Numbered from the stretch's first letter, positions 8,578 through 19,329 are shown. The stretch: 64,000 nt of DNA from Longimicrobiales bacterium (GCA_951828585.1 OX639991.1:3950001-4014000), one strand, 5' to 3'. The notes: generated from the letters alone by a model not told the origin. Made by a program: numbers and translations.

Positions 8578-9864
8578 TCATGCTGCGGGGTTCAGCGCCT
8601 TGGCGATGAGGTGGAAGAGCGCCTTGCGGGCCCGCTGGACCTCCTGGCCCGCCTTGAGGCTGTCCACGGCGTGCGCCGCGGCGTCAATCTGCTCGAAGGT
8701 GATGCCGGGCTTCAGAAAGCCGTCGGCCCCGGGCAGCGATCCGAGCTTTTCGTACGGGGTCATGACCAGCTCCTGGGGGTACTTCCTGCGGCGGTGCCCG
8801 TTCGCATCCTCGACCTCGACCGCGAAGAGGCAGGTGCGGTGATGGTTGAGAAAGGGCGAGAGATGGTCGCGCAGGAACGCGTCGGCATCCGGTGCCAGAG
8901 ACTCCGGGATGTGGCTGCGCCCCAGCCACCGGCGTACGACGTTGCCGTTCTTGGACTCGACCAGCGCGTTGTCGTTCGAGCGCCGGGGCCGCGACTTCGT
9001 GAACTCTTCGACGTGCAGCTTGTTCAGCATCTCCGCGACCCGGTGGTTGATGTACTCCGACCCGTTGTCGGAATGGAAGGCCAGGACGCGGAAGGGGAAC
9101 GCGCCGACGAGCTCCTCGAGCACGGGGACCATGAACTGCTCGGTGATCCGCCGAACCGACGCAAGTTGTTGGTACTGCGTCACTTCGTCGACCATGTTGA
9201 TCACGTAGGCCCCCTTCTCGCCGTCGCGGTCGCCGCTGTGCACGGTGTCGACCCGCACGAAGCCCGGGCGGCCCTCCGGCCGGGGCCTGCGCCGCTGCCC
9301 GATCGGCGACGACGAGCCCCGCGTCGCGCGGTACGTGGTCCGGGCACGCCGGTACGCCCGGCGGGCACGCAGGTTGTAGATGTGGCCGTTCGAAATCCCC
9401 GCCAGGCGCTCGAAGCGCTTGTCGCCGAAGACATGGTACATGCGCCACAGGATCCTCTTCGTCGCCGGTCCCGAGAGCTGGCCGAAGGCCTCGTCCACCT
9501 CCGCCAGCAGTATCGCGTCAGCGGTCGTGTAGACCGTGGCGAAGGGACGCGAAGGAGGGCGCAGCCGGTGGTCGCGGATGCGGCCCGTGCGGCGCTGCTG
9601 CCTGATCAGCCGCGTCAGCTGGGCGTCCGAGTAGCCGGTGACCTTGGCGGCGTACTTCCTGACCAGGCCCTTCCCGGCCCTCGACAGGCCGAAGTGGTAG
9701 CGGAACCGGACCAGCGTCCGCTCAATGAACGCGTATGCCGCCTCACGGTCGTGGGGGGCGATGTCCGCCGCCTCGCTCCCGCCGGGGAAGGCGCGGATGT
9801 CGTCGAGCGTCCGGATCCGTTCGGTGCCGAGTGTCACGATCATGCTCCCATGATCTGCTCGCAC
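8578..9864 (-). CDS. Integrase-core (rve, DDE) transposase
   Basis: A 428-residue transposase; a second ATG at 9841-9843 would give 421 residues. The N-terminal third is a helical DNA-binding region (VTGYSDAQLTRLIRQ). The catalytic core shows the three acidic residues in order: RVDTVHSGDRDG, then FHSDNGSEYINH, then NALVESKNGNVVR, with the SRPRRSNDN motif between the last two. This group is usually annotated simply as integrase catalytic region transposase (IS481/ISNCY-like). Terminal inverted repeats were not identified. It is divergent from the IS110 gene at 10080 and appears full length. Confidence 0.85.
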   Translation of the reverse strand: MRADHGSMIVTLGTERIRTLDDIRAFPGGSEAADIAPHDREAAYAFIERTLVRFRYHFGLSRAGKGLVRKYAAKVTGYSDAQLTRLIRQQRRTGRIRDHRLRPPSRPFATVYTTADAILLAEVDEAFGQLSGPATKRILWRMYHVFGDKRFERLAGISNGHIYNLRARRAYRRARTTYRATRGSSSPIGQRRRPRPEGRPGFVRVDTVHSGDRDGEKGAYVINMVDEVTQYQQLASVRRITEQFMVPVLEELVGAFPFRVLAFHSDNGSEYINHRVAEMLNKLHVEEFTKSRPRRSNDNALVESKNGNVVRRWLGRSHIPESLAPDADAFLRDHLSPFLNHHRTCLFAVEVEDANGHRRRKYPQELVMTPYEKLGSLPGADGFLKPGITFEQIDAAAHAVDSLKAGQEVQRARKALFHLIAKALNPAA

Positions 9865-9887
9865 CCCCGCTCATGCTTGTCTGTTAG

Positions 9888-11027
<1,140 letters not shown>

Positions 11028-11334
11028 TGGCTACGCGGCATCTCTTGCTCCAGACCCGCTCGCACTGGAGCTGCGACTCGCCCCGCCGGCTTGCGACATG
11101 GATACTCACTTCCCGTTGGAAACCGGCTCCCCGCTCATGATCATTTCTCATTGGACAACGCTGCGTCGTGACTTTTCCGGTGGTACCGGCTAGCTTGAGC
11201 CGGGTCTCTCCCTCTCCGGGTCGGAGTGCAATCGTTCCGCGCCCGACGGCCAGGTTCACTTGCGGCATGTGGAGGACGCTTCATGGGTGAAAAGGCGACC
11301 GTATACGGGCTGCGGCCGCGGCGCGCACACGCCC
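11028..11334. other. Non-coding interval between IS110 and the sugar-nucleotide genes
   Basis: About 300 bases. The left part probably belongs to the IS110 right end. No clear promoter or terminator is seen; the only start signals are weak TTG and GTG codons in frame with the guanylyltransferase from 11260. Confidence 0.35.
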
Positions 11335-12420
11335 GTGACTGAGGCGGTCCCGGTCTGGGTCACGATCCTGGCGGGCGGTGCCGGCCACCGGTTCTGGCCG
11401 CTGAGCACACCCGAACACCCGAAGCAGCTGTTGCCGCTGGCCAGCTCCCGGCCTCTCATCTTCGACACGATCAAGCGGGTGCGGGGCTTCGTTCCCGCCG
11501 AGCGGCTGCGGATCCTGGCCGGCGAGCACCTCGTGGAACAAATTCGGGCCGCAACCGGACTCGGGCGCGAGTCCTTCCTGGTGGAGCCCCGCGTCAAGGG
11601 TACCGGCCCGGTCCTGGCCCGCGCCGCGTGGGAGATCGCCCGGGCCGACCCCGGCGCGATCATGATTTCGCTCCACTCGGATCACGTCATCGAGCCGGTG
11701 CAGGCCTTCCGGGACGTCCTGGGCGCCGCCGTCGCAATCGCGCGCCGGGACCGGCTTCTGCTCACGGTGGCGGTGCCTCCCGACCGGCCCGAAACCGGCT
11801 ACGGCTACATCCGTCCCGGCGAGGCACTCGAAGCTCCCCCGGGTTATCGCGCGTACCGGGCCGGCGCCTTCGTGGAGAAGCCCGACCCAACCACGGCAGC
11901 CCGCTACATCGACGAGGGCTACCGCTGGAACACCGGAATCTTCGTTTGGGCGGCCGGCGTCTTCCTGCGCGAAGTGGAGCGGTGCGCGCCCGAGATGGCC
12001 GGTGCGCTGCCTCGTCTGGAAGAGGGAGACACCGGCGCCTTCTTCGACGAAACCGCGAGGATCAGCGTCGATGAAGCGGTGCTGGAACGGAGCGGGCGGG
12101 TCGCCTGCATCGACGCGGGGTTTCGCTGGGACGATGTGGGCAGTTGGGAATCGGTGGCCCGCAACCGTTCCGCCGACGAGGACGGCAACGTGCGCGAGGG
12201 CGAGGTGCACCTGACCGGTTCGTCGGGAAACATCGCGCTGGCCGCGCATGGCCGGCTCGCGCTGTTCGGCGTCGACGACCTCCTGGTCGTGCAGACGGAG
12301 CACGTCACGCTGGTCATGCCGCGCTCCGAGTCCCCCCGCCTGAAGGAATACCTGCGCGACCTGCCCCCGCAACTGCTCGGACCGGCTTCCGGTCGAGACC
12401 CCGACTCGCCGCCCGGTTGA
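11335..12420 (+). CDS. manC: Mannose-1-phosphate guanylyltransferase
   Basis: Makes GDP-mannose from mannose 1-phosphate and GTP, for polysaccharide or glycan assembly. I chose the GTG at 11335 because it places the nucleotide-binding signature a few residues in (VWVTILAGGAGHRFWPLS), as usual. The frame stays open back to a TTG at 11260. Other family marks are the EHPKQLL lysine motif, the FLVEPRVKGTGP substrate region, MISLHSDHVI, the FVEKPD motif, RWNTGIFVW and DAGFRWDDVGSW. At about 361 residues it is the short form without the C-terminal isomerase domain. Its stop overlaps the next gene's ATG, so the two are translationally coupled. Confidence 0.9.
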   Translation: MTEAVPVWVTILAGGAGHRFWPLSTPEHPKQLLPLASSRPLIFDTIKRVRGFVPAERLRILAGEHLVEQIRAATGLGRESFLVEPRVKGTGPVLARAAWEIARADPGAIMISLHSDHVIEPVQAFRDVLGAAVAIARRDRLLLTVAVPPDRPETGYGYIRPGEALEAPPGYRAYRAGAFVEKPDPTTAARYIDEGYRWNTGIFVWAAGVFLREVERCAPEMAGALPRLEEGDTGAFFDETARISVDEAVLERSGRVACIDAGFRWDDVGSWESVARNRSADEDGNVREGEVHLTGSSGNIALAAHGRLALFGVDDLLVVQTEHVTLVMPRSESPRLKEYLRDLPPQLLGPASGRDPDSPPG

Positions 12421-13631
12421 TGCCCACCCGGCTGTTCCTCTTCGACGATCCGGTGGCCCGGGATTGGCGCCCCTTCACGCTGACACGTCCGGCCGGCGAA
12501 CTCCTCTTCGGTACGGAGACGCTGCGCGCCCGCGCCGAACGCGTCTGGGGACCGAGATGCGAAGGCCACCTGGCCGGAAACGCCCTCCTGGACTACGACG
12601 AACCGGGTGCCCCCCGCTGCGTCCCCCCGGAGGCGATCGGGAGCGAGGGAGACCGGCTGTTCCTGTCCAGCCGCTTTGCCTGTGACGCCGGGGAAATCGC
12701 GTTTGGCGGGCCCACCCTGTTGACGGCCGGAGGAACCGAACCCGTCGGCCTCTGGATCCCGGACGGGACGGCGTTTCCGACCTCGGTCCTGCACGGGGAG
12801 TGGCCGGACTGGCCCGAGACCGGGCTCGACGGGACCCTGCTGCGGTCGGTGTGGGACCTCATGGAGAAGAACGGTGACCGTCTGGCGGCCGACGGCTCGA
12901 GGTTCGCGGACACAGGGCTGCCGCGGCACGCTCACCGAATCGGCGGCGGCGGCGTGAGTGTGGGAGAAGGGGCGGTCATCGAGCCGGGAGCGGTGCTCGA
13001 TACACGCAACGGACCCGTGATCGTGGACGCCGGCGCACGCGTGCAGGCTCCGTGCCGCATTGCGGGGCCCGCGTACATCGGTCGCGGCTCCGCGGTTTTG
13101 GGCGGCGTGCTCGAGAACGTCGGCATCGGGCCCGTCTGCAAGGTGCGGGGCGAGGTCGAAGCGAGCGTCTTCCTGGGATTCGCGAACAAGGCGCACGACG
13201 GCTTCCTGGGACACTCGGTGGTCGGGCAGTGGGTGAATTTGGGCGCGATGACCAGCAACTCCGACCTGAAGAACACGTACGGCGCGGTGCGCGCCGTGGT
13301 GGAAGGCCGCGTGATCGACACCGGATTGACCAAGGCGGGGTGTCTGCTGGGCGACCACGTCCGCACCGGGATCGGCACGCTTCTCGACACCGGCGCCACC
13401 GTGGGCGCGGGTGCGAGCCTCTTCGGTGGGGGCATGATGCCGAGAGATGTGCCGCCGTTTTCGTGGGGGGGTGCCGGCGGACTCGTGGATCACGAGATCG
13501 ACCGGTTCCTCGAAACGGCGGCGCGGGCGATGGCGCGGCGCGGCGTCGAGCTCACGGCCCGTACCCGCCGCCTCTACCGGCGGGCCTTCGCGGACACGGC
13601 CCCGCTGCGATCCGAAAAAGGCGGCCGCTGA
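12420..13631 (+). CDS. Putative sugar nucleotidyltransferase with left-handed beta-helix (GlmU-like)
   Basis: 403 residues. The N-terminal half begins MPTRLFLFDDPVARDWRPFT with LTRPAGELLFGTETL, the degenerate nucleotidyltransferase fold of the NTP_transf_4 group. From about residue 180 the sequence shows hexapeptide repeats (VIEPGAVLD, VIVDAGARV, YIGRGSAVL) forming a left-handed beta helix with VGQWVNLGAMTSNSDLKNTYG, characteristic of this GlmU-like family. It may transfer nucleotidyl or acetyl groups to sugar phosphates; the substrate is not evident. The start codon overlaps the manC stop, and the MBL gene follows 3 bases downstream, indicating one operon. Confidence 0.8.
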   Translation: MPTRLFLFDDPVARDWRPFTLTRPAGELLFGTETLRARAERVWGPRCEGHLAGNALLDYDEPGAPRCVPPEAIGSEGDRLFLSSRFACDAGEIAFGGPTLLTAGGTEPVGLWIPDGTAFPTSVLHGEWPDWPETGLDGTLLRSVWDLMEKNGDRLAADGSRFADTGLPRHAHRIGGGGVSVGEGAVIEPGAVLDTRNGPVIVDAGARVQAPCRIAGPAYIGRGSAVLGGVLENVGIGPVCKVRGEVEASVFLGFANKAHDGFLGHSVVGQWVNLGAMTSNSDLKNTYGAVRAVVEGRVIDTGLTKAGCLLGDHVRTGIGTLLDTGATVGAGASLFGGGMMPRDVPPFSWGGAGGLVDHEIDRFLETAARAMARRGVELTARTRRLYRRAFADTAPLRSEKGGR

Positions 13632-13634
13632 ACG

Positions 13635-14456
13635 GTGCGCTTCTCGGTGCTCGGCAGCGGCAGCCGCGGCAACGCCACCCTGATCGCCTCCGGACGGACC
13701 CAACTGCTGGTCGACGCGGGGTTCAGCGCGCGCGAGCTGACGAAGCGGCTCGCCGTCATCGGCGTGGAGCCGGCCGAGGTTTCGGCCATCCTGGTGACCC
13801 ATGAGCACGGGGACCACACGCGCGGTGCGGGCGTCTTCGCCCGGGCGCACGGCACGCCGCTGATGATGACCGAGGGTACGCTCGGCGCCTGTGCCAAGCT
13901 CCTGCGGGGCAGCGAGGAGGTTCGCACCTACCGCGCCGGTTTCCCGGTCGAGGTGGAGGATCTGGAGGTCGAACCGTTCATCACCGTCCACGACGCGGTC
14001 GATCCGGTGGCCGTGGCGGTGCGCGAAACCGCCACCGGACTGCGCCTTGGAATCGCCACCGACATGGGACGGCCGACCCTCCAGGTCATGCACGCGCTGC
14101 GCGGATGCGACGCCCTGGTCGTGGAATCGAATCACGACGAATCGATGCTGTGGGCCACCGGCTACCCGGCTTCGGTCAAGGCCAGAATCGCCTCGAGTCA
14201 CGGACACTTGTCGAACGACGCGGCAGCCCGCCTGGTCCTGGAACTGCTGAGCCCGAAATTGACGGTCGTCGTGCTGGCCCACCTGTCGGAGGAATCGAAC
14301 ACCCCCGGTTTGGCGAAGGGCGCGATGGAGCGCGCGCTGGCAACGAAGGGATTCACGGGGATGGTCGAGGTGGCCCGTCCGGACCGCCCCACTCCCCTTC
14401 TGGACCTGGCCGTGCTCCGCGAGCAGACGGGCCCGCGTCAGCTGTCGTTCTTCTGA
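13635..14456 (+). CDS. YycJ/WalJ-like MBL-fold metallohydrolase
   Basis: 273 residues from a GTG start three bases after the preceding stop. It opens with FSVLGSGSRGNATLI and carries the metallo-beta-lactamase metal motif THEHGDHT (residues about 55-62), a later aspartate (ATDMG), an SSHGHLSND segment and LAHLSEESNTP near the C-terminus, typical of the YycJ family. Family members are exonuclease-like phosphodiesterases associated with DNA repair and cell-wall regulation. The link to the sugar-nucleotide genes is positional only. It converges on rseP. Confidence 0.85.
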   Translation: MRFSVLGSGSRGNATLIASGRTQLLVDAGFSARELTKRLAVIGVEPAEVSAILVTHEHGDHTRGAGVFARAHGTPLMMTEGTLGACAKLLRGSEEVRTYRAGFPVEVEDLEVEPFITVHDAVDPVAVAVRETATGLRLGIATDMGRPTLQVMHALRGCDALVVESNHDESMLWATGYPASVKARIASSHGHLSNDAAARLVLELLSPKLTVVVLAHLSEESNTPGLAKGAMERALATKGFTGMVEVARPDRPTPLLDLAVLREQTGPRQLSFF

Positions 14457-14482
14457 TTTCGGTCGGGCGGTGGAACGTCCGG

Positions 14483-15901
14483 CTAAAGCCCCAGGAAGCG
14501 AAGCAGGTCGTTGCCCAGCGCCCAGACCATAAGAAGGATGACGAACACGAGTCCGACCTGGCTCCAGCGCACCCGCTGCTTCACCGACAGCTTCTGGCCC
14601 CGCACGAGTTCGATCCCGAGGAAAACCAGGTGACCCCCGTCGAGTACGGGTATGGGAAGCAGGTTCAGGATGGCCAGGTTGATGCTGAAAAGGGCCATGA
14701 ATTCGAGGAAGGCGGGCAGCCCCGCGGCGGCCGTTTCGCCAGCCACCACCGCGATGGTACCGATCGAACCGACCGAACGCGGTGACACGTCGAGGGTGAA
14801 GAGATCCCGCAGAAAGCCCAGAATGCGAAGGGTGATGTCATAGGTCCGCGTCCATCCGAGGGCAATCGCTTCGCCGAAACCAACGGAGATGGTGCGCGTT
14901 TCCGGTTGGGAAGTGAAAACCCCCAGCCTGCCAGTCCGCTCCCCGTCTCCCTCGCCTTCGATATCGTCCAGCTCCACCACGCGGGTCAGCTCGGATTCGC
15001 CCCTGAGGAGGCCGATTTCCACGGTCTCGCCCGGCCGGGATCCCACCTCCCGGATGATATCCGCCCAGCTCTCCACGGGAGCCCCGTCCACGCTGGTAAT
15101 CCGGTCCCCCCGCTCGATCGACGAGCCCACGGCGGGACCTCCCGGCTCGAGATCCCCCACGATGGGGTCGACCCAGTACTGCAATGCGGAGGCCAGGGCC
15201 CGGCGCTCGTCCCCGTCGTCCGGCACGACGATATCCAAGGTTTCGGCAGGAGACTCGGTGGCAAGCGTGAGAGGGCCCGCGGGGCCTTCGAGGAACGCGC
15301 GCTGGACATCTCCCCACGTGTCCGGCTCGATTCCGCCCACCCGCGAAATCTCGGCTCCGGGGGTGATCTCCGCCAATGCCTCGGCTCCCTCGGGCAGGGT
15401 TCCTTCGTCCACACCCATGACGCGGGTGCTCGCCAGTTCCTGCACGCCCCAGGCGGCCGCCACCAGCGTGTAGAGGAAAAAGGCGAAGATCATGTTCATG
15501 ATGACCCCCGCCGAGATGACGAAGGCGCGCGCCAGGAGCGGCTGGGCATCGAAATCCGAGGGACGGGGTTCTCTGGCCACCTCGGACGTGCCCCGAGGAT
15601 GCGTCGGCGCACGAGAATCCCGGCGGGCCGGGGGACGGCTCTCCTTCGCGTCCTCGGACCCGCCGCCTTCGATGTGCTCCATAACCTCGTCATCCATCCC
15701 CTGCATCTTCACGTAGCCGCCCAGCGGAATGGCGGAAACGACGTACTCGGTGCCCCCCCGTTCAAACCCCCAGATACGCGGCCCCAGGCCGATGGAGAAG
15801 CGCTCGACCCCGATTCCCACGGACTTTGCGGCCCAGAAGTGCCCCAGTTCGTGTACCAGGATGAGAACGCCGAGAAGGACGACCGTGGCCAGTATTGTCA
15901 T
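14483..15901 (-). CDS. rseP: RseP-type site-2 protease
   Basis: A membrane zinc protease that cleaves transmembrane anti-sigma factors and remnant signal peptides. The catalytic HELGH lies in LVHELGHFWAAK (residues about 17-27). The second metal-ligand motif is near the C-terminus in NLLPIPVLDGGHL. Between them are a PDZ tandem (GDRITSVDGAPVESWADI) and an unusually polar insert at residues about 75-115 (EGGGSEDAKESRPPARR). It has four membrane helices and is 472 residues long. Its ATG overlaps the dxr stop by 4 bases (15898-15901), so the two are coupled. It ends the rplM-to-rseP block. Confidence 0.93.
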   Translation of the reverse strand: MTILATVVLLGVLILVHELGHFWAAKSVGIGVERFSIGLGPRIWGFERGGTEYVVSAIPLGGYVKMQGMDDEVMEHIEGGGSEDAKESRPPARRDSRAPTHPRGTSEVAREPRPSDFDAQPLLARAFVISAGVIMNMIFAFFLYTLVAAAWGVQELASTRVMGVDEGTLPEGAEALAEITPGAEISRVGGIEPDTWGDVQRAFLEGPAGPLTLATESPAETLDIVVPDDGDERRALASALQYWVDPIVGDLEPGGPAVGSSIERGDRITSVDGAPVESWADIIREVGSRPGETVEIGLLRGESELTRVVELDDIEGEGDGERTGRLGVFTSQPETRTISVGFGEAIALGWTRTYDITLRILGFLRDLFTLDVSPRSVGSIGTIAVVAGETAAAGLPAFLEFMALFSINLAILNLLPIPVLDGGHLVFLGIELVRGQKLSVKQRVRWSQVGLVFVILLMVWALGNDLLRFLGL

Positions 15902-17052
15902 GCACCAATCCTTTCGACTTCCGCGGCCGCGTGGCGCCTCGCGGCCCGGTCCACCTGCAATACCTCCCGGATGTTACACGCGGTGCGTCCCTCGAGCGCC
16001 TCGAGGACGGCCGCCACGACTTCCGACATGCCAAAGAAGGTAACCCTGCCCGTCAAAAAGGCTTCAACAGCCACCTCGTTCGCCGCGTTGAAGACGGTCG
16101 GCGCGGCGCCTCCCGCGCGGCCCGCGCTCACGCCCAGGCGAAAGAGCGGAAAGCGAGCCCCGTCCACCGGTTCGAAGACCAGAGGAGAGAGTTCGACCGG
16201 ATCGAAGTCCCGCAACACGGGATCCGGGGGCCTGCGCGGCCAGGTAAGCGCGTGAAGTACGGGCAGTTCCATGGTTGGCACGCCCATCTGCGACAGAACG
16301 GAGCCGTCGACGAATTCGACGAAGGAGTGGACGATCGAGGACGGATGCACCACGACCTCGATGCGCTCGTAGGGCAGACCGTAAAGGAAATGCGCCTCGA
16401 TCACCTCCAGCGCCTTGTTGGCCAGCGTGGCCGAGTCGATCGTGATCTTCGCTCCCATGTCCCAGGTGGGGTGTTGCAGTGCCTTCGACGCCGTGGCCTC
16501 CCTCATCGCTTCGGCGCCGGTTTCGCGGAAGGGCCCGCCGCTGGCGGTGAGGATCAGACGGTGAATCTCCTCCGGCCGCGCGGATCCGATACACTGCAGG
16601 ATCGCGGAGTGCTCGCTGTCGACCGGCACGAGCTCTCCGCCTCCCTGGCGGGCGGCCTCCAGCACCAGTTCTCCGGCCGCGACGAGCGATTCCTTGTTGG
16701 CCAGTGCACACCGCTTGCCGGCCTCCAGCGCGGCCAGGGTCGGCTGCAGTCCTGCCACGCCCACCACCGCGTTGACCACCACGTCTGCGCCGGGCAGCGC
16801 GGCAAGTTCCACCACGCCCTCGGGACCGGCCCGCCAGCCCGCGGCCAACAGGTCGGGGCGATCATTCAGCGCCGAGGGGTCGGCCACCGCGACTTCGTGC
16901 GTTTCGAACTCGGCGGCCAACCGTTCCAGCTTCCCGACGGACCGGTGGCCGGACATGGCGACAACCCTGAACCGTCCGGGGTGCCTTCGAATCACGGCCA
17001 GGGTCGAAAGCCCCACGGAGCCCGTAGCCCCCAGCACCGCGACGCCGGTCAC
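15898..17052 (-). CDS. dxr: 1-deoxy-D-xylulose 5-phosphate reductoisomerase
   Basis: Second step of the MEP isoprenoid pathway: converts DXP to MEP with NADPH. The 384 residues start with the NADPH-binding motif AVLGATGSVGLSTLAVI. Also visible are LANKESLVAAG, PVDSEHSAILQC (metal ligands in the VDSEHSA motif), LTASGGPF, HPTWDMGAKITIDSATLANK and the substrate-loop region. It precedes rseP and overlaps cdsA (stop of dxr frame downstream; the cdsA stop overlaps dxr's start at 17049-17052), an arrangement common for these genes. Confidence 0.96.
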   Translation of the reverse strand: MTGVAVLGATGSVGLSTLAVIRRHPGRFRVVAMSGHRSVGKLERLAAEFETHEVAVADPSALNDRPDLLAAGWRAGPEGVVELAALPGADVVVNAVVGVAGLQPTLAALEAGKRCALANKESLVAAGELVLEAARQGGGELVPVDSEHSAILQCIGSARPEEIHRLILTASGGPFRETGAEAMREATASKALQHPTWDMGAKITIDSATLANKALEVIEAHFLYGLPYERIEVVVHPSSIVHSFVEFVDGSVLSQMGVPTMELPVLHALTWPRRPPDPVLRDFDPVELSPLVFEPVDGARFPLFRLGVSAGRAGGAAPTVFNAANEVAVEAFLTGRVTFFGMSEVVAAVLEALEGRTACNIREVLQVDRAARRHAAAEVERIGA

Positions 17053-17927
17053 GACAGATGACGGGTCAGGATGAGCAGCCCGTACGCCAGCGGCAAAGTG
17101 AAGAAGAGTGCGTCCAGCCGGTCCAGCACTCCGCCGTGTCCCGGGAGGATCGCTCCCGAATCCTTCACCCCCGCCCCCCGCTTGAGGACGGACTCGGCGA
17201 GGTCCCCCACCTGGGCGGCCGCCCCGAGCACGAGACCGATCACACCCCCGGCGAGCGGCGTCACGGGGACGGTGCCGTAATCGTCCAGCACGAATCCCGC
17301 GGCCACACCCACCGCCACCGAGGCGACCAGTCCCCCGACACCCCCCTCCACCGTCTTCCCCGGGCTGACCCGGGGCGCCAGACGGGTCTTGCCGATGCTA
17401 CGGCCCACAAAGAAGGCCGCGCTGTCGCCGGCCCAGGTGATCGCCAACGGCAGGAGCACCAGCAAGGTGCCTTCCCATCGCTGCGCCGGCACCGTCCCCA
17501 TGGCTTCGGGCAGGTGACGCAGGAGAACCGCGAAGGAAAGCGTGCCGCCCGTGTAGAGTGCGCCGAGCACGGTGGCCGAAGCCGAGAGAAGGGGCTCCTC
17601 CTCGATTTTCCGGGAGAACACAACCGCGCAGGCGGTCAGCAGGACCAGGACAACGACGAGCGTCACTGCCCGGTCGCCCCAGACCCCGAACACGGCGTCG
17701 TGGACGGCCAGCAGGACCAGCAGCGTTGACCCTGCCATTGCCAGCCAGCGCACGGGACGCGCGGCCCCAACCGACGCCAGCGAGTGGAACTCGTGTGCTC
17801 CGATCGCTGCCGCCACCATCAGGAGCGCTCCCAGGTACCAGCCCCCCTGGTGGATCAGCAGGACTGCCAGCGGGATTCCCGCCGCGGCAACCAGAACCCG
17901 GGCCCTGAGTTCCGCCGACATCCTCAC
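17049..17927 (-). CDS. cdsA: Phosphatidate cytidylyltransferase
   Basis: Makes CDP-diacylglycerol from phosphatidate and CTP in the inner membrane, the precursor of all anionic phospholipids and phosphatidylethanolamine. It is 292 residues with about eight hydrophobic segments. The family signature is complete near the C-terminus: SPGKTVEGGVGGL, then AQVGDLAESVLKRGAGVKDSG and ILPGHGGVLDRLDAL with the Asp residues that bind metal. It is coupled to dxr by a 4-base overlap and lies 13 bases from uppS. Confidence 0.94.
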   Translation of the reverse strand: MRMSAELRARVLVAAAGIPLAVLLIHQGGWYLGALLMVAAAIGAHEFHSLASVGAARPVRWLAMAGSTLLVLLAVHDAVFGVWGDRAVTLVVVLVLLTACAVVFSRKIEEEPLLSASATVLGALYTGGTLSFAVLLRHLPEAMGTVPAQRWEGTLLVLLPLAITWAGDSAAFFVGRSIGKTRLAPRVSPGKTVEGGVGGLVASVAVGVAAGFVLDDYGTVPVTPLAGGVIGLVLGAAAQVGDLAESVLKRGAGVKDSGAILPGHGGVLDRLDALFFTLPLAYGLLILTRHLS

Positions 17928-17940
17928 GCGGCTTCCGATG

Positions 17941-18711
17941 TCACCCGGCGGCGACCCGGCCGAAGCGGCGTTCGCGCTGCTGGTAGTCGAGGATCGCGGC
18001 GAAGAGGTCGTCGCGGGTGAAGTCCGGCCAGAGGCTCGGGGTGATGTACAGTTCGGTGTAGGCCAGCTGCCAGAGCAGGAAGTTGCTGAGGCGGAACTCG
18101 CCGGATGTCCGAATGAGAAGGTCCGGATCCGGGAGACCGGAGGTAAACAGGGCGCCTTCGAAGGCCTCTTCGTCGATCGACTCCGGATCCAGCGTTCCGT
18201 TCCTGGCCTGTTCGCATAGGGACCGCGCCGCGCGAACGAGCTCTTCCCTGGCGCCGTACGACACCATCAGGTTGAGCCGCAGGACCGACCCGCCGCGGGT
18301 CGCATTCTCGATCTGCCTTACGGCCTCGCGCGCGGCCGGATCGAGTCGCTCGACCTCGCCCAGAACCCTGGCCTCCACGCCCGCCCGCGCCAGCTGTTCC
18401 CGCTCCTTCTCGGCATACACCTGCAGCAGTCGCATGAGCGCGTCGATTTCGCTCCGGGGCCGCTTCCAGTTCTCGGTGGAGAAGGCAAAGAGAGTGAGAA
18501 TCTCGACTCCCGTGGCGCAGGCGCCCTCGATGGCTTCGCGAACCGCGTTCATCCCCTCCCAGTGCCCTGCGTGTCGCGGGAGACCCCTCTTGCGGGCCCA
18601 GCGGCCGTTGCCGTCCATGATGATGGCCACGTGACGCGGCACGCGGGGGTTCATCAGGATCCGGTCGAGCAGGTCAGACGGCATGATCCGGGTGGGACGG
18701 CGACCTGGCAA
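17941..18711 (-). CDS. uppS: Isoprenyl (undecaprenyl) diphosphate synthase
   Basis: cis-Prenyltransferase that builds the C55 carrier lipid for peptidoglycan and polysaccharides. The 256-residue frame begins at 18711; an internal ATG at 18684 (MPSDLLDRIL) is an alternative start. Signature residues are IIMDGNGRWARKRGL (the catalytic Asp in the MDGNGRWA box), FAFSTENWKRP, LNLMVSYGAREELV and the C-terminal LLIRTSGEFRLSNFLLWQLAYTE with WPDF. It lies between frr and cdsA, the usual neighbourhood. Confidence 0.95.
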   Translation of the reverse strand: MPGRRPTRIMPSDLLDRILMNPRVPRHVAIIMDGNGRWARKRGLPRHAGHWEGMNAVREAIEGACATGVEILTLFAFSTENWKRPRSEIDALMRLLQVYAEKEREQLARAGVEARVLGEVERLDPAAREAVRQIENATRGGSVLRLNLMVSYGAREELVRAARSLCEQARNGTLDPESIDEEAFEGALFTSGLPDPDLLIRTSGEFRLSNFLLWQLAYTELYITPSLWPDFTRDDLFAAILDYQQRERRFGRVAAG

Positions 18712-19263
18712 TCAGATCGCCATCACCTCCTTCTCCTTGGCACCCAGGAGTTTCTCGATTCTGCCAATATGCTCGTCCGTGACCTTCTGCACCTCGGTCA
18801 TCGTGCGGTGGGCGTCGTCCTTGCCGATCTCGTGCTCCTTGAGCATCAACTTGACGAAGTCGTTGGCCGCGTGGCGAGCGTGGCGAATCGAGATCTTTCC
18901 GTCTTCCGCCATCTTGTTCAGCAGACGCACGTACTCCCTGCGGCGCTCCTCGTTGAGAGGCGGGATCGGCACCCGGATCAGGGTTCCGTTGTTGGAGGGA
19001 TTGAGACCTAGCCCCGCGGACCGGATGGCCTTTTCGATCGCTTCGATCACTGAAGGGTCGAAGGGCTGGACCGCCAGCAGCGTTGCGTCCGGGGCCGACA
19101 CGGTGGCCACCTGGTTCAGCGGCATTCGGCCGCCATACGCATCGACCAGGACACCGTCGAGAATCGTCGGAGCGGCCTTTCCCGTCCGAACCGTGGCGAA
19201 TTCGCGCCGGACCGCGTCCACGGCCTCGTCCATTCTGGTTCTGGTTTCGTCCACTATTTCCAC
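18712..19263 (-). CDS. frr: Ribosome recycling factor
   Basis: Works with EF-G to split the post-termination ribosome. At 183 residues it matches the family, with the three-helix bundle and a small beta domain: RMDEAVDAVRREFATVRTGKA, then LNQVATVSAPDATLLAVQPFD, GLNPSNNGTLIRVPIP and EERRREYVRLLNKMAEDGK. It starts MEIVDETRTRMDEA. Its stop is immediately adjacent to the first base of the uppS frame, and pyrH lies 66 bases upstream. Confidence 0.96.
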   Translation of the reverse strand: MEIVDETRTRMDEAVDAVRREFATVRTGKAAPTILDGVLVDAYGGRMPLNQVATVSAPDATLLAVQPFDPSVIEAIEKAIRSAGLGLNPSNNGTLIRVPIPPLNEERRREYVRLLNKMAEDGKISIRHARHAANDFVKLMLKEHEIGKDDAHRTMTEVQKVTDEHIGRIEKLLGAKEKEVMAI

Positions 19264-19329
19264 GTTGCTCTCCTGCCGCTCGACGCCGCGATCACCCTCC
19301 TGACGGCGTGTTGATCATGTCGGATGCGT

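Noticed and set aside
11919-14282. 787-residue open frame on the minus strand
   Set aside because: Lies opposite three recognised genes (manC, nucleotidyltransferase, MBL hydrolase) and has no family resemblance.
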